A stretch of 64,000 nucleotides of DNA from Pseudoalteromonas aurantia (lineage in GTDB: Bacteria; Pseudomonadota; Gammaproteobacteria; Enterobacterales; Alteromonadaceae): NCBI RefSeq assembly GCF_005886875.1, contig NZ_PNBY01000070.1, positions 1-64,000 of the forward strand, written 5' to 3'. Under the pieces are notes generated by a model. That model made no database searches. It was not told the DNA's origin and was given only the letters and a program-made list of their open reading frames with translations. Shown here in pieces: positions 54,888-64,000 of the stretch (position 1 is its first letter; every line of letters starts with the position of its first letter). A program made the position numbers and the translations under genes.

Positions 54888-56021
54888 TTAACTTGCTCTG
54901 CACCATTTTACTGGGTCGACAGCGCTTCCCTTATGCCGTATTTCAAAGTATAGACCAGAACTAGGCTGACCGCCGCTTTGCCCGACTAATGCGATAGGTT
55001 CACCGTCAGAGACTAGGTCCCCGACATCTTTTAATAAGGTTTGTGCATGACCATATAGGCTCATAAAGCCTTTTCCATGATCAACGACGATGACCCAGCC
55101 AAAACCATTAAGCCAATCTGCATAAACAACCTGACCTTGATCAATACTATTTACTGGTTGCCCAGCAGGGGATTTAATGACAATGCCTTTCCAGTTCATA
55201 CCGGCATGTTTGCGTTGTCCAAAGCGGTGCTTTATGCGGCCCTTGCTAGGAAAGAGCAATTGACCCTTTTGTTGCGCTAGGCCATTGAGGGTAATTTTTT
55301 CTGGCACTTCTATCTTGGTTAAATTTTCTAATGTCGCGAGCAGTGTTTTCTCATTTTCTTTTAAATATGAGATTGCTTGTTGTGTTTTGCCAAGTGTTTT
55401 ATTAAGTGCGGCCAAACTCTCTTTACGTTGCTTTTGCAAAGCGGCTAATGCGTTTCTTCGTGAAGTTTGCTGCGTAAGTAGTTTGGCCAATTTATTTTGT
55501 GTTCGCGCCAGTTTGTTTTGATTTTCAGCCAAGTTTGCCACAACCATTTTTAAACGCTCAAGTTGTGAAATTCTCGCTTTGTTGAAGTAATCATAATAAC
55601 TCAAGGTGCGCTCAAAGGTTGCACTTAATTCTTGGTTGAGCAGCATTTTTGAATAGTCATGAGTACCGGTCATATAGGCACTTTTTAGTTGAGACGCGAG
55701 TAAGCCTTGCAGCTTTTGCTTTTGCTTGTTAAGTCTTTTCGACTCATTGAGCAAGGCATATTGTTGTTGTTGATTTTCATTGATACTTTGTTGAGTCAAT
55801 GACAATGCTTTAGCATTTTTGGCAATATCCAGTTCGTGTGCTTTTACCGTACTTTGTAACGCGGTGATATTTTTTTGTTGCTGTTGGTAAGTTTTTTGGC
55901 TTTTTTTTAGCTCTTTTTGTACTTCGGTTAAGTCTTGTTTAGTACGAGACTCATTGGCCGCAACATAGGTTGCGGTCAATGAACATATAAACAAAACACA
56001 CCTGATCAAGGTGATGTGCAT
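54888..56021 (-). CDS. envC: murein hydrolase activator EnvC
   Basis: A 377-residue periplasmic activator of septal amidases. The signal peptide ends LTATYVAAN. A long coiled coil (residues ~25-245, Gln- and Lys-rich) is followed by a C-terminal LytM (M23) domain with HAGMNWKGIVIKSPAG, LYGHAQTLLKDVGD and YFEIRHKGSAVDP. Catalytic metal ligands are replaced (YFEIRH instead of HFEIR), so it is an activator, not an enzyme. It begins 2 bp after gpmI. Together with NlpD it gives two LytM activators in the window. Confidence 0.93.
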   Translation of the reverse strand: MHITLIRCVLFICSLTATYVAANESRTKQDLTEVQKELKKSQKTYQQQQKNITALQSTVKAHELDIAKNAKALSLTQQSINENQQQQYALLNESKRLNKQKQKLQGLLASQLKSAYMTGTHDYSKMLLNQELSATFERTLSYYDYFNKARISQLERLKMVVANLAENQNKLARTQNKLAKLLTQQTSRRNALAALQKQRKESLAALNKTLGKTQQAISYLKENEKTLLATLENLTKIEVPEKITLNGLAQQKGQLLFPSKGRIKHRFGQRKHAGMNWKGIVIKSPAGQPVNSIDQGQVVYADWLNGFGWVIVVDHGKGFMSLYGHAQTLLKDVGDLVSDGEPIALVGQSGGQPSSGLYFEIRHKGSAVDPVKWCRAS

Positions 56022-56023
56022 AG

Positions 56024-57568
56024 TTATTTTATCGTCATAATAGGAGTACCGGTCATTTCTGCAGGTTGCTCCATACCAATTAAATGCAAAATGGTGGGGG
56101 CAACGTCACTGAGCGCTTTACCTGAGTGCGGTTGTGCGTCACGGCCAACATAAATAAAGGGAACCGGTTCGCTGGTATGGGCGGTATGCGCTTGTCCTGT
56201 TGCCGGATTAGCCATTTGCTCTGCATTACCGTGATCGGCGGTGATCAGTGCTTCACCACCCACCTCTTTAAGTGCAGCAACGACACGGCCAATACAGGCA
56301 TCTACTGCTTCACAGGCCTGTACAGCTGCTTCAAATACGCCTGAGTGACCAACCATATCACCATTTGGATAATTGCAGATTATCACATCATGTTCACCAC
56401 TATGAATTGCTGCAACTAAAGTGTCAGTGAGTAGTTCGGAGTTCATCTCAGGTTGCAGGTCATAAGTTGCTACCTGAGGTGAAGGAATAAGTTCTCGTTT
56501 CTCACCTTCAAATAGGTCTTCGCGTCCACCGCTGAAAAAGAAAGTAACGTGTGCGTATTTTTCGGTTTCAGAAATTCTCAGTTGAGTTTTATTATGCTTA
56601 GCAAGCCACTCCCCCAGCACATTGTTGAGTGCTTCAGGTGCAAATGCAGCGGGCGCATCAATGTCTGCAGCGTATTCAGTCATCATCACAAATGCACTTA
56701 ACTCAGGCGCTCGTTTTTTAGCAAAGCCTATAAACCCGTCATCGACAAATGCCCGTGTCATTTGACGCGCTCTGTCAGCTCTGAAGTTCATAAAAATAAC
56801 GGTATCACCATCGTTAATGGTTGCAGCTGAGGCGTTTTGTGGTTGGATGGCAGATGCAGTGACAAATTCATCGTTCTCATCACGTTCATACGCTGCATTT
56901 AATGCATCTATACCTGAGTTATAGTGATGCTGTGCTTGGGCATCAACGATAAGGTCATAGGCTGTTTCGACTCGTTCCCAACGGTTATCCCTGTCCATGG
57001 CATAGTAACGGCCTACTACAGATGCTAATCGGCCACATTGTAACGATGCAAACGTGGCCTCAACACGTTCAATAGAAGCTGCAGCACTGCGAGGTGGTGT
57101 ATCACGCCCGTCTAAAAATGCGTGAAAGTACACGTGTTGTGCACCTCGTTGTGCTGCCAATTTGATAGCAGCGACGATATGATCTTCATGACTATGCACG
57201 CCACCAGGGCTCAATAAGCCCATTAAGTGAACGGCTTTATTTGCCGCGACCGCTTTATCAATATTAGACACAAGCACGGGGTTATGCTCAAATTCACCAT
57301 CATCAATGGCTTTAGTAATACGGGTAAAATCTTGGTAAACGATACGTCCGGCGCCTAAATTGACATGACCCACTTCTGAATTACCCATTTGTCCATCAGG
57401 TAACCCCACATCTAAACCTGAACCTGAAATAAGTGTATGAGGTTGGGTTTGCCATAGTTCATCTAATACCGGAGTATTTGCGGCTAAAATTGCGTTACTT
57501 TCTGTTTCTTCTCTGTAACCCCAACCATCTAAAATCATTAGAACAAGTGGTTTTTTCTGTGCAGTCAT
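56024..57568 (-). CDS. gpmI: 2,3-bisphosphoglycerate-independent phosphoglycerate mutase
   Basis: A 514-residue manganese enzyme of glycolysis. It has [18 protein letters not shown] (metal Asp), the phospho-Ser motif [62 protein letters not shown] and [12 protein letters not shown]. It heads the set gpmI-envC-ctp-yibQ, as in E. coli. It is divergent from yibN, with 264 bp of leader between them. Confidence 0.96.
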   Translation of the reverse strand: MTAQKKPLVLMILDGWGYREETESNAILAANTPVLDELWQTQPHTLISGSGLDVGLPDGQMGNSEVGHVNLGAGRIVYQDFTRITKAIDDGEFEHNPVLVSNIDKAVAANKAVHLMGLLSPGGVHSHEDHIVAAIKLAAQRGAQHVYFHAFLDGRDTPPRSAAASIERVEATFASLQCGRLASVVGRYYAMDRDNRWERVETAYDLIVDAQAQHHYNSGIDALNAAYERDENDEFVTASAIQPQNASAATINDGDTVIFMNFRADRARQMTRAFVDDGFIGFAKKRAPELSAFVMMTEYAADIDAPAAFAPEALNNVLGEWLAKHNKTQLRISETEKYAHVTFFFSGGREDLFEGEKRELIPSPQVATYDLQPEMNSELLTDTLVAAIHSGEHDVIICNYPNGDMVGHSGVFEAAVQACEAVDACIGRVVAALKEVGGEALITADHGNAEQMANPATGQAHTAHTSEPVPFIYVGRDAQPHSGKALSDVAPTILHLIGMEQPAEMTGTPIMTIK

Positions 57569-57832
57569 TTGAGCTCCTGAAATATGGCACGATGTCTGGG
57601 TCTAGCATACCTTGTTTTACATCAATGTTCAGCCCGTGAGCGATGATTTATGCTCACGTTGTGAAGGATTAAATAATAAGTTTACTGATGCTCACCCAGT
57701 TTGAGTTTTGATTTGTTTATGGTCGAGTTAATAAAGGGCTATACCCAAGTGATCGCAAAATGTATACTTCGGGGTTATTAAAAATCATACGTAATCGCTG
57801 CGCTTTGCTGCGAGACTAAAGTTGGAAGGTTC

Positions 57833-58264
57833 ATGGAACAATATATTGAATTTATTGGCAATCATGCTGTATTAAGTATTATTTGGTTGGCGATAGTCGC
57901 AATGATAGTAAGCAGCTTTATTAAAAGTAAGTTTTCTGCAATTAGACAAATTAATCCTCAGCAACTAACGCTATTGGTTAATCGTGAAGAAGGTCAGGTT
58001 GTTGATATTAGGGCGATTAAAGAGTTTAATGCGGGACAAATTGCCGGCGCAAAGCATTTAAGTGCTGAAAAGGCAAAACAAAGTGAATTTGTTGGCCTTG
58101 AAAAACTCAAAAGCAAACCCATTATATTGGTATGTACCACAGGTATGACTGCTTCTGGCATCGCAAATACCATGCATAAAGCTGGATTTGAGCAGGTTTA
58201 CGTATTAAATGGTGGTATGGGAGCTTGGCAAAATGCAGGCTTGCCGACTACATCAGGAAAATAA
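57833..58264 (+). CDS. yibN: rhodanese-like protein YibN
   Basis: A 143-residue protein with an N-terminal transmembrane helix (HAVLSIIWLAIVAMIVSSFI) and a rhodanese domain. The domain's active-site loop ILVCTTGMTASGIA holds the catalytic Cys, with VVDIRAIKEFNAGQIAGAKH before it. It is likely membrane-anchored sulfur transfer or redox chemistry. It is the first of yibN-grxC-secB-gpsA, an order conserved with E. coli. The 264-bp upstream gap contains a hairpin CGTGAGC/GCTCACG near 57635. Confidence 0.93.
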   Translation: MEQYIEFIGNHAVLSIIWLAIVAMIVSSFIKSKFSAIRQINPQQLTLLVNREEGQVVDIRAIKEFNAGQIAGAKHLSAEKAKQSEFVGLEKLKSKPIILVCTTGMTASGIANTMHKAGFEQVYVLNGGMGAWQNAGLPTTSGK

Positions 58265-58276
58265 AGAGAGAATTCA

Positions 58277-58534
58277 ATGAGCCAGGTTGTTATATACAGT
58301 AAAGATTACTGCCCATTTTGTCATCGTGCCAAAGCATTGTTTGATGCAAAAGGTGTCACATATACAGAGTATGATATTGGTGTTCAACCTGAGCTACGTG
58401 ATGAAATGATTGATAAAGCGAATGGAGCATATACTGTACCGCAAATTTTTATCAATGATAAGCATATTGGTGGCTGTGATGATCTTATGGCCACAGAAGC
58501 TCAAGGTAAACTTGATACCTTGCTAACAGCATAA
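58277..58534 (+). CDS. grxC: glutaredoxin 3
   Basis: An 85-residue glutaredoxin with the dithiol active site [13 protein letters not shown] at residues ~10-22. It also shows the cis-proline YTVPQIFI and GGCDDLMA, the glutathione-binding segment. It reduces disulfides using glutathione in the cytoplasm. It lies 12 bp after yibN and 34 bp before secB. Confidence 0.96.
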   Translation: MSQVVIYSKDYCPFCHRAKALFDAKGVTYTEYDIGVQPELRDEMIDKANGAYTVPQIFINDKHIGGCDDLMATEAQGKLDTLLTA

Positions 58535-58568
58535 TTATACAAACAAAAAATTTAATTTAGGAACACTC

Positions 58569-59054
58569 ATGACTGAACAAAATCAAAACGCAGCGGCAGA
58601 GCAACAAGAAGGCGCACAATTTAATATTCAACGTATCTTTACTAAAGATGTATCGTTTGAAACGCCTAACTCTCCAGCTATCTTCCAAAAAGAGTGGACT
58701 CCTGAGATCAAGCTAGATATGGACACACGTTCAAACAAGCTTGATGAAAATGTATATGAAGTTGTTCTTGCACTGACTGTGACAGCAACGATTGGTGAAG
58801 AAACGGCATTTTTATGTGAAATTCAACAAGCGGGCATTTTCTCTATCGCTGAATTAGAAGAGCTACAAATGGCACATATGCTAGGTGCTTATTGCCCTAA
58901 CATTTTGTTCCCGTATGCGCGTGAAGCCGTAGCTGCTCTTGTAAACCGTGGTACTTTCCCACAATTAAACCTTGCACCAGTTAACTTTGATGCATTGTTT
59001 TCTCAGTACATGCAACAACGAGCTGCGCAAGCAGAGCAAACTGCTGACGCATAA
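58569..59054 (+). CDS. secB: protein-export chaperone SecB
   Basis: A 161-residue tetrameric chaperone keeping preproteins unfolded and delivering them to SecA. The family start [20 protein letters not shown], then [52 protein letters not shown] and [14 protein letters not shown] are all present. It is followed directly by gpsA, whose ATG is 4 bp after the secB stop. Confidence 0.97.
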   Translation: MTEQNQNAAAEQQEGAQFNIQRIFTKDVSFETPNSPAIFQKEWTPEIKLDMDTRSNKLDENVYEVVLALTVTATIGEETAFLCEIQQAGIFSIAELEELQMAHMLGAYCPNILFPYAREAVAALVNRGTFPQLNLAPVNFDALFSQYMQQRAAQAEQTADA

Positions 59055-59057
59055 TTG

Positions 59058-60065
59058 ATGACATCAGCACATACAGCTGTAACTGTTTTAGGGGCGGGGT
59101 CTTATGGCACCGCCCTTGCTATTTGTTTTGCCCGAAATGGTCACAAAGTAACATTATGGGGTAGAAACCAGCAAGACGTTGAGACGCTAGCAGCTGAGCG
59201 CAAGAACCAACGTTACTTACCAGATATTACCTTTCCAGATTCCTTGACATTAGAAGCCGACTTACAAAAAGCGGTTCAAGCCAGTGAGTTAGTGTTAGTC
59301 GTAGTACCCAGTCACGCGTTTGGTCAAACGTTAGAGCAGATCCAGGGAGACCTTTTACCTAATGCAAGAGTTGCATGGGCAACGAAGGGGTTAGAGCCCG
59401 AAACAGGTCGACTACTGCAAGATGTTGCGACACAAAAGCTCGGTGATGACATGCCTTTGGCAGTTCTATCAGGACCAACGTTCGCTAAAGAAATGGCGGC
59501 TGGGCTTGTAACGGCTATTTCAGTATCGGCGACACACAGTGAGTTTGCTGCTGAACTGGCTAAGTTACTGCATTGTGGCCGTTCATTCCGTGTTTACAAT
59601 AATGACGATTTTATTGGCATTCAATTAGGCGGAGCGGTTAAAAACGTGATTGCGATTGGTGCGGGTATGTCTGACGGGTTTGGGTTTGGTGCGAATGCAA
59701 GAACGGCTTTGATAACGCGCGGCTTAGCTGAGCTGTGTCGACTAGGCTGCGCATTAGGTGCGCGTTCTGAAACCTTTATGGGGATGGCTGGGTTAGGTGA
59801 CTTGATCTTAACTTGTACAGATAATCAGTCGAGGAATCGACGATTTGGTATTGCTTTGGGTAAAGGCCTTGCGGTGCAAAAAGCGATGGATAGCATTGGT
59901 CAGGTTGTTGAAGGCTATCGGAACACCAAAGAAGTATACCTTTTAGCTCAACGTTCAGGTATTGAAATGCCCATTACAGAACAAATCTATCAGGTGCTAT
60001 ATCAGCAAAAAGATGTGAAAGAAGCGGCAATGGCATTATTAAGCCGAGAGCAAAAAGCGGAGTGA
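59058..60065 (+). CDS. gpsA: glycerol-3-phosphate dehydrogenase [NAD(P)+]
   Basis: A 335-residue enzyme producing sn-glycerol 3-phosphate for phospholipids. It has [20 protein letters not shown] (NAD-binding), [25 protein letters not shown], the catalytic lysine in [20 protein letters not shown], and [24 protein letters not shown] start at 59055 is possible, but the ATG at 59058 is chosen. The stop codon is inside the terminator hairpin. Confidence 0.97.
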   Translation: MTSAHTAVTVLGAGSYGTALAICFARNGHKVTLWGRNQQDVETLAAERKNQRYLPDITFPDSLTLEADLQKAVQASELVLVVVPSHAFGQTLEQIQGDLLPNARVAWATKGLEPETGRLLQDVATQKLGDDMPLAVLSGPTFAKEMAAGLVTAISVSATHSEFAAELAKLLHCGRSFRVYNNDDFIGIQLGGAVKNVIAIGAGMSDGFGFGANARTALITRGLAELCRLGCALGARSETFMGMAGLGDLILTCTDNQSRNRRFGIALGKGLAVQKAMDSIGQVVEGYRNTKEVYLLAQRSGIEMPITEQIYQVLYQQKDVKEAAMALLSREQKAE

Positions 60066-60083
60066 TAACATCTCCGCTTTTTT
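60052..60083 (+). terminator. terminator overlapping the gpsA stop
   Basis: AAAAAGCGGAG / CTCCGCTTTTTT with a 9-nt loop. The left arm is within the last codons of gpsA. Confidence 0.9.
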
Positions 60084-60114
60084 GTATGTAGTCTATAAAC
60101 CTGTTATAGGGTAG

Positions 60115-60579
60115 CTATTTAGCGTTAATGAAGTCGAGCTGTCGCCAAGATTCATAAACAAAAACAGCCACCGCGTTTGATAGGTTCATGCTACGACTGT
60201 CTGGGCGCATAGGAATACGCAAGCGCTGCTCTTCAGGTAGTGAATAAATAATATCATCAGGAAGTCCACGGGTTTCAGGCCCAAACAGCAAGCAATCACC
60301 AGCTTGATATTCTGGTTGGTGATGGTATTTAGTGCCTTTTGTTGTGCAGGCAAAGACACGTTTAGGTTGTTGCTTTTCTATGTACTCTGCAAAAGATGCG
60401 TGGCGTTGAACATCACTAAATTCATGATAATCTAACCCAGCGCGCTTGACGCGTTTATCATCCCACTCAAACCCTAATGGTTCGATTAAATGCAGTGAAT
60501 AACCGGTGTTGGCACATAAACGGATTATATTACCCGTGTTAGGTGGGATTTCTGGCTGGTATAGTACAATATCTAACAT
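60115..60579 (-). CDS. trmL: tRNA (cytidine/uridine-2'-O-)-methyltransferase TrmL
   Basis: A 154-residue SPOUT methyltransferase modifying the wobble base of tRNA(Leu). It has [68 protein letters not shown] and FVYESWRQL, the trefoil-knot SAM-binding signature. It is convergent with gpsA and divergent from fieF. Confidence 0.97.
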   Translation of the reverse strand: MLDIVLYQPEIPPNTGNIIRLCANTGYSLHLIEPLGFEWDDKRVKRAGLDYHEFSDVQRHASFAEYIEKQQPKRVFACTTKGTKYHHQPEYQAGDCLLFGPETRGLPDDIIYSLPEEQRLRIPMRPDSRSMNLSNAVAVFVYESWRQLDFINAK

Positions 60580-60724
60580 AATAACCTCGAATAATGTAAT
60601 AGCACTAGTATATCGAAAAGATGACAGCGCGATAACTATTTTAGAAGTGATGTCATATGCCTTTAATTTGCATGTGGTAAGTTACTTGCAGTAGTATCGC
60701 CAAGTCGTAACGGCGGAGGATAAT

Positions 60725-61618
60725 GTGAAACGTAGTTATAATTTTTTAGTTCGGTTTGCCAGTGTCTTTACCATGTTGATGGTGAGTCTCATGATAGCGA
60801 CCAAGTGTTGGGCTTGGTTATCATCGGGTAGCGCTGCAATGCTTGGGTCGTTAACTGACTCTATGCTAGATATTAGCGCGTCTATGATGAGCTTTTTAGT
60901 GTTAAGTTATGCACTGCGTCCGGCGGATGACGATCACCGTTTTGGACATGGCAAAGCTGAAGCGCTTGCCGGGCTTGGTCAAGCTGCCTTTATTGCAGGG
61001 TCTGCGTGCTTACTTGCTTTTCATGGCGTTGAACGTATATTCAACCCAGTTGAACTGGGGCAATCGCTGTTGGGTGTATGGGTGAGTTTATTTGCTATTG
61101 TCTGTACGCTGTTGGTGGTATTTGTACAGCATCAAGTGGTCAAACGCACGCAATCTATTGCAGTCAAAGCCGATGCTTTACATTATAAAGGCGATATTTT
61201 GCTCAATATTGCCGTATTGATCGCCATTTTACTGTCTTATTATGGTGTTCAATATGCAGACCCGATTTTTGCAATAGGGGTTGCTGGTTACTTACTTTAT
61301 AACTGTTGGGATATCGCCAAAGAAAGTGCCGATCATTTGATGGATAAAGAATTGCCGGATGATGAAAAAACCGAAATTATATTACTCGCTTCAAGCCATG
61401 AAGACGTGTTTGGTGTTCATGAATTACGCACCCGACAAAGTGGTAAAGTGAAGTTCATTCAGTTGCACTTAGAGCTTGATGATAACTTACCTTTGATTAG
61501 GGCACACCATGTTGCTGATGAGGTAGTTCAGAGCATTGAAGCTGCTTTTGAAGGGGAGGTGGATGTGCTTATTCATCAAGACCCTGTTTCTTTAGCTGTG
61601 AATGCCAACGCATCGTAA
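60725..61618 (+). CDS. fieF: cation-efflux pump FieF (CDF family)
   Basis: A 297-residue inner-membrane metal/proton antiporter with six hydrophobic helices (first LVRFASVFTMLMVSLMIA). The transport-site residues are TDSMLDI (helix 2) and ALHYKGDI (helix 5), and the metal-binding motif HRFGHGKAEALAG is present. A C-terminal cytoplasmic metal-sensing domain begins near residue 205. It starts at GTG with GGAGG upstream. Its last 43 bp overlap the convergent hydrolase. Iron or zinc specificity is not decidable. Confidence 0.93.
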   Translation: MKRSYNFLVRFASVFTMLMVSLMIATKCWAWLSSGSAAMLGSLTDSMLDISASMMSFLVLSYALRPADDDHRFGHGKAEALAGLGQAAFIAGSACLLAFHGVERIFNPVELGQSLLGVWVSLFAIVCTLLVVFVQHQVVKRTQSIAVKADALHYKGDILLNIAVLIAILLSYYGVQYADPIFAIGVAGYLLYNCWDIAKESADHLMDKELPDDEKTEIILLASSHEDVFGVHELRTRQSGKVKFIQLHLELDDNLPLIRAHHVADEVVQSIEAAFEGEVDVLIHQDPVSLAVNANAS

Positions 61619-62544
61619 AAGTGATACATTTGCGATAAGACGGCATGGCGAATGTCGTCAACCTCGCATAACAGCTCATGGCGTGCACTTGTATAATGGC
61701 TAATTGAAATATTGCGATGTAATTTGGCCATGTCTGTTTGTGCCTGATTATTTACAATAAGGTCATTCTCGGCGCTGGCAATATGGATTGGGATGTTAGG
61801 CGTGAAAGTGGGTAGTTTAGTAATTAGGTTGAATGTTTCAGATAGCCAATTAAAGCTCACCCCCCCTAAGCGCAGTTCCGCTTCGTTTTGGTACAAAGTT
61901 CGAAAACGTTGATAGCGTGTTGCGCATTGGGTTAATTTATTGTCCCAAAAATCGGGTGGTTCATAGTCACCTTGGCCAAACGCATAGTGTTTAGCAAAGC
62001 CAAGCATACTGCCAAGCCGTGCTATGATTTTAGCTAACCAATAAGGCACGTCATGCGTTTGAATATCAAACATGGGCGCGCTTAAAAACGCACCACTTAC
62101 AGCATGTGGGTAGTTGGCGAGGTAATCGTAACTGATAGCTGCGCCCATTGAATGGGCTAACATAAACGTCGTGCCGACGGCGTTAGGCTCTACAATATTT
62201 TGCATAAAACAGTGTAAATCGTCAGTGTAATCATTAAAGCGGTGTACGTGCCCAATATGAGGATTGGTTAATGTACGAGGGGACAGCCCTTGGCCAATAT
62301 GATCATAACTGAATACGGCAATATTATTTTTTGCAAGCTCCCATAATAACTCTTGATACTTCCACACGGATTCAATACGACCATTGATAAGTACAATACT
62401 GTACTTAGCCGCTTGTGGGACATGATAAGCGTAAAATAGTTTGCCGCTTTTTGCTGAAAAATAGCCTTGTCGGCATGACTGCCAGTGCTGCTCTATCTCT
62501 TTTTGGTGCTGTACAAGGTGTTTACTGTGACTATAAAAGTTCAT
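61576..62544 (-). CDS. alpha/beta hydrolase, lysophospholipase (PldB)-like
   Basis: A 322-residue cytoplasmic hydrolase. The nucleophile elbow is MLAHSMGAAISY (Ser, GxSxG variant AHSMG). The oxyanion-hole region is VLINGRIESVWKY, the acid is Asp in IASAENDLIVNN, and the histidine is ARHELLCE near the end. It matches the Hydrolase_4/serine aminopeptidase S33 group including PldB. It overlaps the preceding histidine kinase by ATGA and fieF tail-to-tail by 43 bp. Confidence 0.88.
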   Translation of the reverse strand: MNFYSHSKHLVQHQKEIEQHWQSCRQGYFSAKSGKLFYAYHVPQAAKYSIVLINGRIESVWKYQELLWELAKNNIAVFSYDHIGQGLSPRTLTNPHIGHVHRFNDYTDDLHCFMQNIVEPNAVGTTFMLAHSMGAAISYDYLANYPHAVSGAFLSAPMFDIQTHDVPYWLAKIIARLGSMLGFAKHYAFGQGDYEPPDFWDNKLTQCATRYQRFRTLYQNEAELRLGGVSFNWLSETFNLITKLPTFTPNIPIHIASAENDLIVNNQAQTDMAKLHRNISISHYTSARHELLCEVDDIRHAVLSQMYHFYDALAFTAKETGS

Positions 62545-63944
62545 AGTGGGAGCCTGATCTCTACCGCTAGCCCGTTTGGGCTGTTGTGCTTAAGTATAAG
62601 TTTACCATTATGTGCAGAAACTGCGCGTTTTGTAATCGCTAAACCTAAACCAATTCCGCCGGTACTTCGGTTGCGTGAATCGGATACCCGATAAAATGGC
62701 TGACAAAGTCGCATTAATGCTTCGTCACTCACACCATGGCCATCATCACAAACAAAAATACTGACAGATGTATCTGTGTGTTTAAAAGTGACAGAAACTT
62801 TACTCTGTGCATATTTTATCGCATTACGTATAACGTTCTCGATGGCACTATTGAGCAATGCCGCATCACACTGTAACAGTAAAGTAGGAGGCGCATCGTG
62901 AATAAATGTACAGTCTTTTTGTTGCGCTTCAAAGAGGGCGTCGCTGAATAAATTTTGAACGAGCGCACCAAGGCTAATATCTTGAATTTGTAAGGTTTGT
63001 TGGTTTTGCTCTAAGCGGGATAAAGTTAAAACATCTGCTAGCATGTTATCTAAACACTTGGCTTCTTTTTCAATACGTATTAAATAATCTTTTTGTGTTT
63101 CACCTTGTGTATCTTGTGCCATGGCGTTTGCCAAGGTTAATCGCGTCAAAGGAGATCTGAGTTCGTGAGATACATCCGCTAAGAGTTGTTTGTGGGCATG
63201 GACACTACTTGATAAACGTTCAGCCATAAAATTAAAGTCATGCATTAAAGATGCAATTTCATCGCGGCGCTTAGTTGGGGCGTTTACACGAGTGGATAGT
63301 TCCCCTTTTGCTAGCTGCTTAGCGGCGTGCCCAAGTTCACTCAAGGGGGCAATTAAGCGTCGGCTAAACAAAATACTGAGCATGATAGAGGGCAGTAATA
63401 CGGCCAGCGCTTTGAGCCAAAAAGGCAGCATTTTAATCCGGGTAACAAAAGGGGGATCGCGTAACGGCTTTATTTGAAATAATTGATATTGTTCGTTGTT
63501 TAGAGTAATCGCAAGTGGGCCGTATGCATAATATCTATCAGTGACGATAAACAGCGCAGGCGTTGGAGTGTCAAAGTACAACAGCGAGAGATCAATGTTT
63601 TGTTTATTTGGTTTAGAGCTAATACTTTGCTCTATTTTTTGATGGGATAAGTACAGCCATTTATTTTCCGTAAAGCGAGCGTGTTTTAATACCTTGTCAA
63701 TTGGTTTATGTTTAATGTTGACGAGGCGTTCAATGTTGCGTTGTAAATGTGATAATGAGCCGAGCACTTTCCCATGTAGTGGCTTGGATTCTAGTTGCTC
63801 TGGGTGTAATTGGCTCAGCAGCAGCAACATTAAAAATACACCCAAAATAGTCAGCCAGAACCCAAAGAACGCTTGGTAAAATAGTGAGCCAGGTTGGCTA
63901 AAATGGCAGTGTACAAAGTGATGTTTATTCCGCCAAAAAGACAT
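62541..63944 (-). CDS. envelope-type sensor histidine kinase
   Basis: A 467-residue inner-membrane kinase. An N-terminal helix (GFWLTILGVFLMLLLLSQL) is followed by a periplasmic domain (~residues 40-180) and a second helix (ALAVLLPSIMLSILFS). A HAMP linker (SRRLIAPLSELGHAAKQLAK), HisKA with LLADVSHELRSPLTRLTL and HATPase with AIENVIRNAIKYA, CDDGHGVSDEALM and STGGIGLGLAIT complete it. The architecture is CpxA-like. The ATG at 63944 is chosen (MSFWRNKHH), overlapping the end of the regulator gene. The ORF is open to 63983. Confidence 0.92.
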   Translation of the reverse strand: MSFWRNKHHFVHCHFSQPGSLFYQAFFGFWLTILGVFLMLLLLSQLHPEQLESKPLHGKVLGSLSHLQRNIERLVNIKHKPIDKVLKHARFTENKWLYLSHQKIEQSISSKPNKQNIDLSLLYFDTPTPALFIVTDRYYAYGPLAITLNNEQYQLFQIKPLRDPPFVTRIKMLPFWLKALAVLLPSIMLSILFSRRLIAPLSELGHAAKQLAKGELSTRVNAPTKRRDEIASLMHDFNFMAERLSSSVHAHKQLLADVSHELRSPLTRLTLANAMAQDTQGETQKDYLIRIEKEAKCLDNMLADVLTLSRLEQNQQTLQIQDISLGALVQNLFSDALFEAQQKDCTFIHDAPPTLLLQCDAALLNSAIENVIRNAIKYAQSKVSVTFKHTDTSVSIFVCDDGHGVSDEALMRLCQPFYRVSDSRNRSTGGIGLGLAITKRAVSAHNGKLILKHNSPNGLAVEIRLPL

Positions 63945-64000
63945 AACCACTCCCGCGAATAGTCTGAATACACTGAATGTCACTATATTGCGCTATTTTT
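63925..64000 (-). CDS. response regulator, OmpR family, C-terminal end only (partial)
   Basis: The minus frame reads KIAQYSDIQCIQTIRGSGYV then FLAE and a TAA at 63925-63927. IRGSGYVF is the final wing segment of OmpR/PhoB-family winged helices. It overlaps the kinase start by 20 bp and runs off the right edge. It is the cognate regulator of the kinase by position. Confidence 0.9.
   Translation of the reverse strand, partial: KIAQYSDIQCIQTIRGSGYVFLAE

Noticed and set aside
57814-57825. AGACTAAAGTTG before yibN as a further copy of the acetate dyad
   Set aside because: The second half-site is lost, and the gene is not of the acetate set.

Overview
The window is a gammaproteobacterial chromosome segment. 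AT-rich codon use, the gene set (FtsB-IspDF-TruD-SurE-Pcm-NlpD-RpoS, ArgR|Mdh, Epd-Pgk-Fba, GpmI-EnvC-Ctp-YibQ, DksA-GluQ-PcnB-FolK-PanBC) and marine-type families (DUF2947, DUF4212 plus its symporter, a DcaP-like porin) suggest Alteromonadales, most probably Pseudoalteromonas or a close relative. This is inferred from gene content and protein similarity remembered by eye, not from a database search.

Layout. 1-670: a 66-bp tandem repeat running off the left edge, a structured intergenic stretch and a Fur-like box. 670-5278: an iron(III) ABC importer (fbpABC) with a DyP-peroxidase-like gene that has lost both distal catalytic residues. 5325-7206: divergent argR and mdh. 7279-10836: a MoxR ATPase/VWA pair and small conserved genes. 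10874-16672: ftsB-ispD-ispF-truD-surE-pcm-nlpD-rpoS, mostly overlapping. 16736-20937: mutS (minus), pncC, and recA with a LexA box between its -35 and -10. 21032-22400: a small mobile-element graveyard, with an IS256-family remnant truncated by a decayed IS3-family element.

22418-36029 is an acetate-use block: DcaP-like porin, acs, the LuxR-type regulator crbR, purU, the SSS-fused hybrid kinase crbS, a DUF4212/acetate-type symporter pair, a CNMP/CBS/DUF294 protein and a DnaQ-like exonuclease. A dyad close to AGACTAAGGTCT recurs in its promoters and is a candidate site for its regulator. 36135-39608 is epd-pgk-fba. 39609-44390 holds a GATC-rich intergenic region, a porin, and phoB-phoR-pstS with Pho boxes. 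Four phased 11-bp half-sites straddle the end of phoR.

44545-50789 (all minus) carries a small twin-CX3C lipoprotein, panC, panB, folK, pcnB (apparently starting at AUU), gluQ, dksA and sfsA. 50872-60579 holds pepB, a CBS protein, yibQ-ctp-envC-gpmI, yibN-grxC-secB-gpsA and trmL. 60725-64000 has fieF, a lysophospholipase-like hydrolase, an envelope-type histidine kinase and the last codons of its response regulator.

Most of the window is conserved core genome. The observations most worth a second look are the DyP-like protein without catalytic Asp/Arg in a Fur-linked iron operon, the dyad in the acetate block, the AUU start of pcnB, the Pho box inside phoR, the GATC cluster, the twin-CX3C lipoprotein and the nested IS remnants. 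No obvious defence system, prophage, CRISPR array, tRNA or rRNA was seen.
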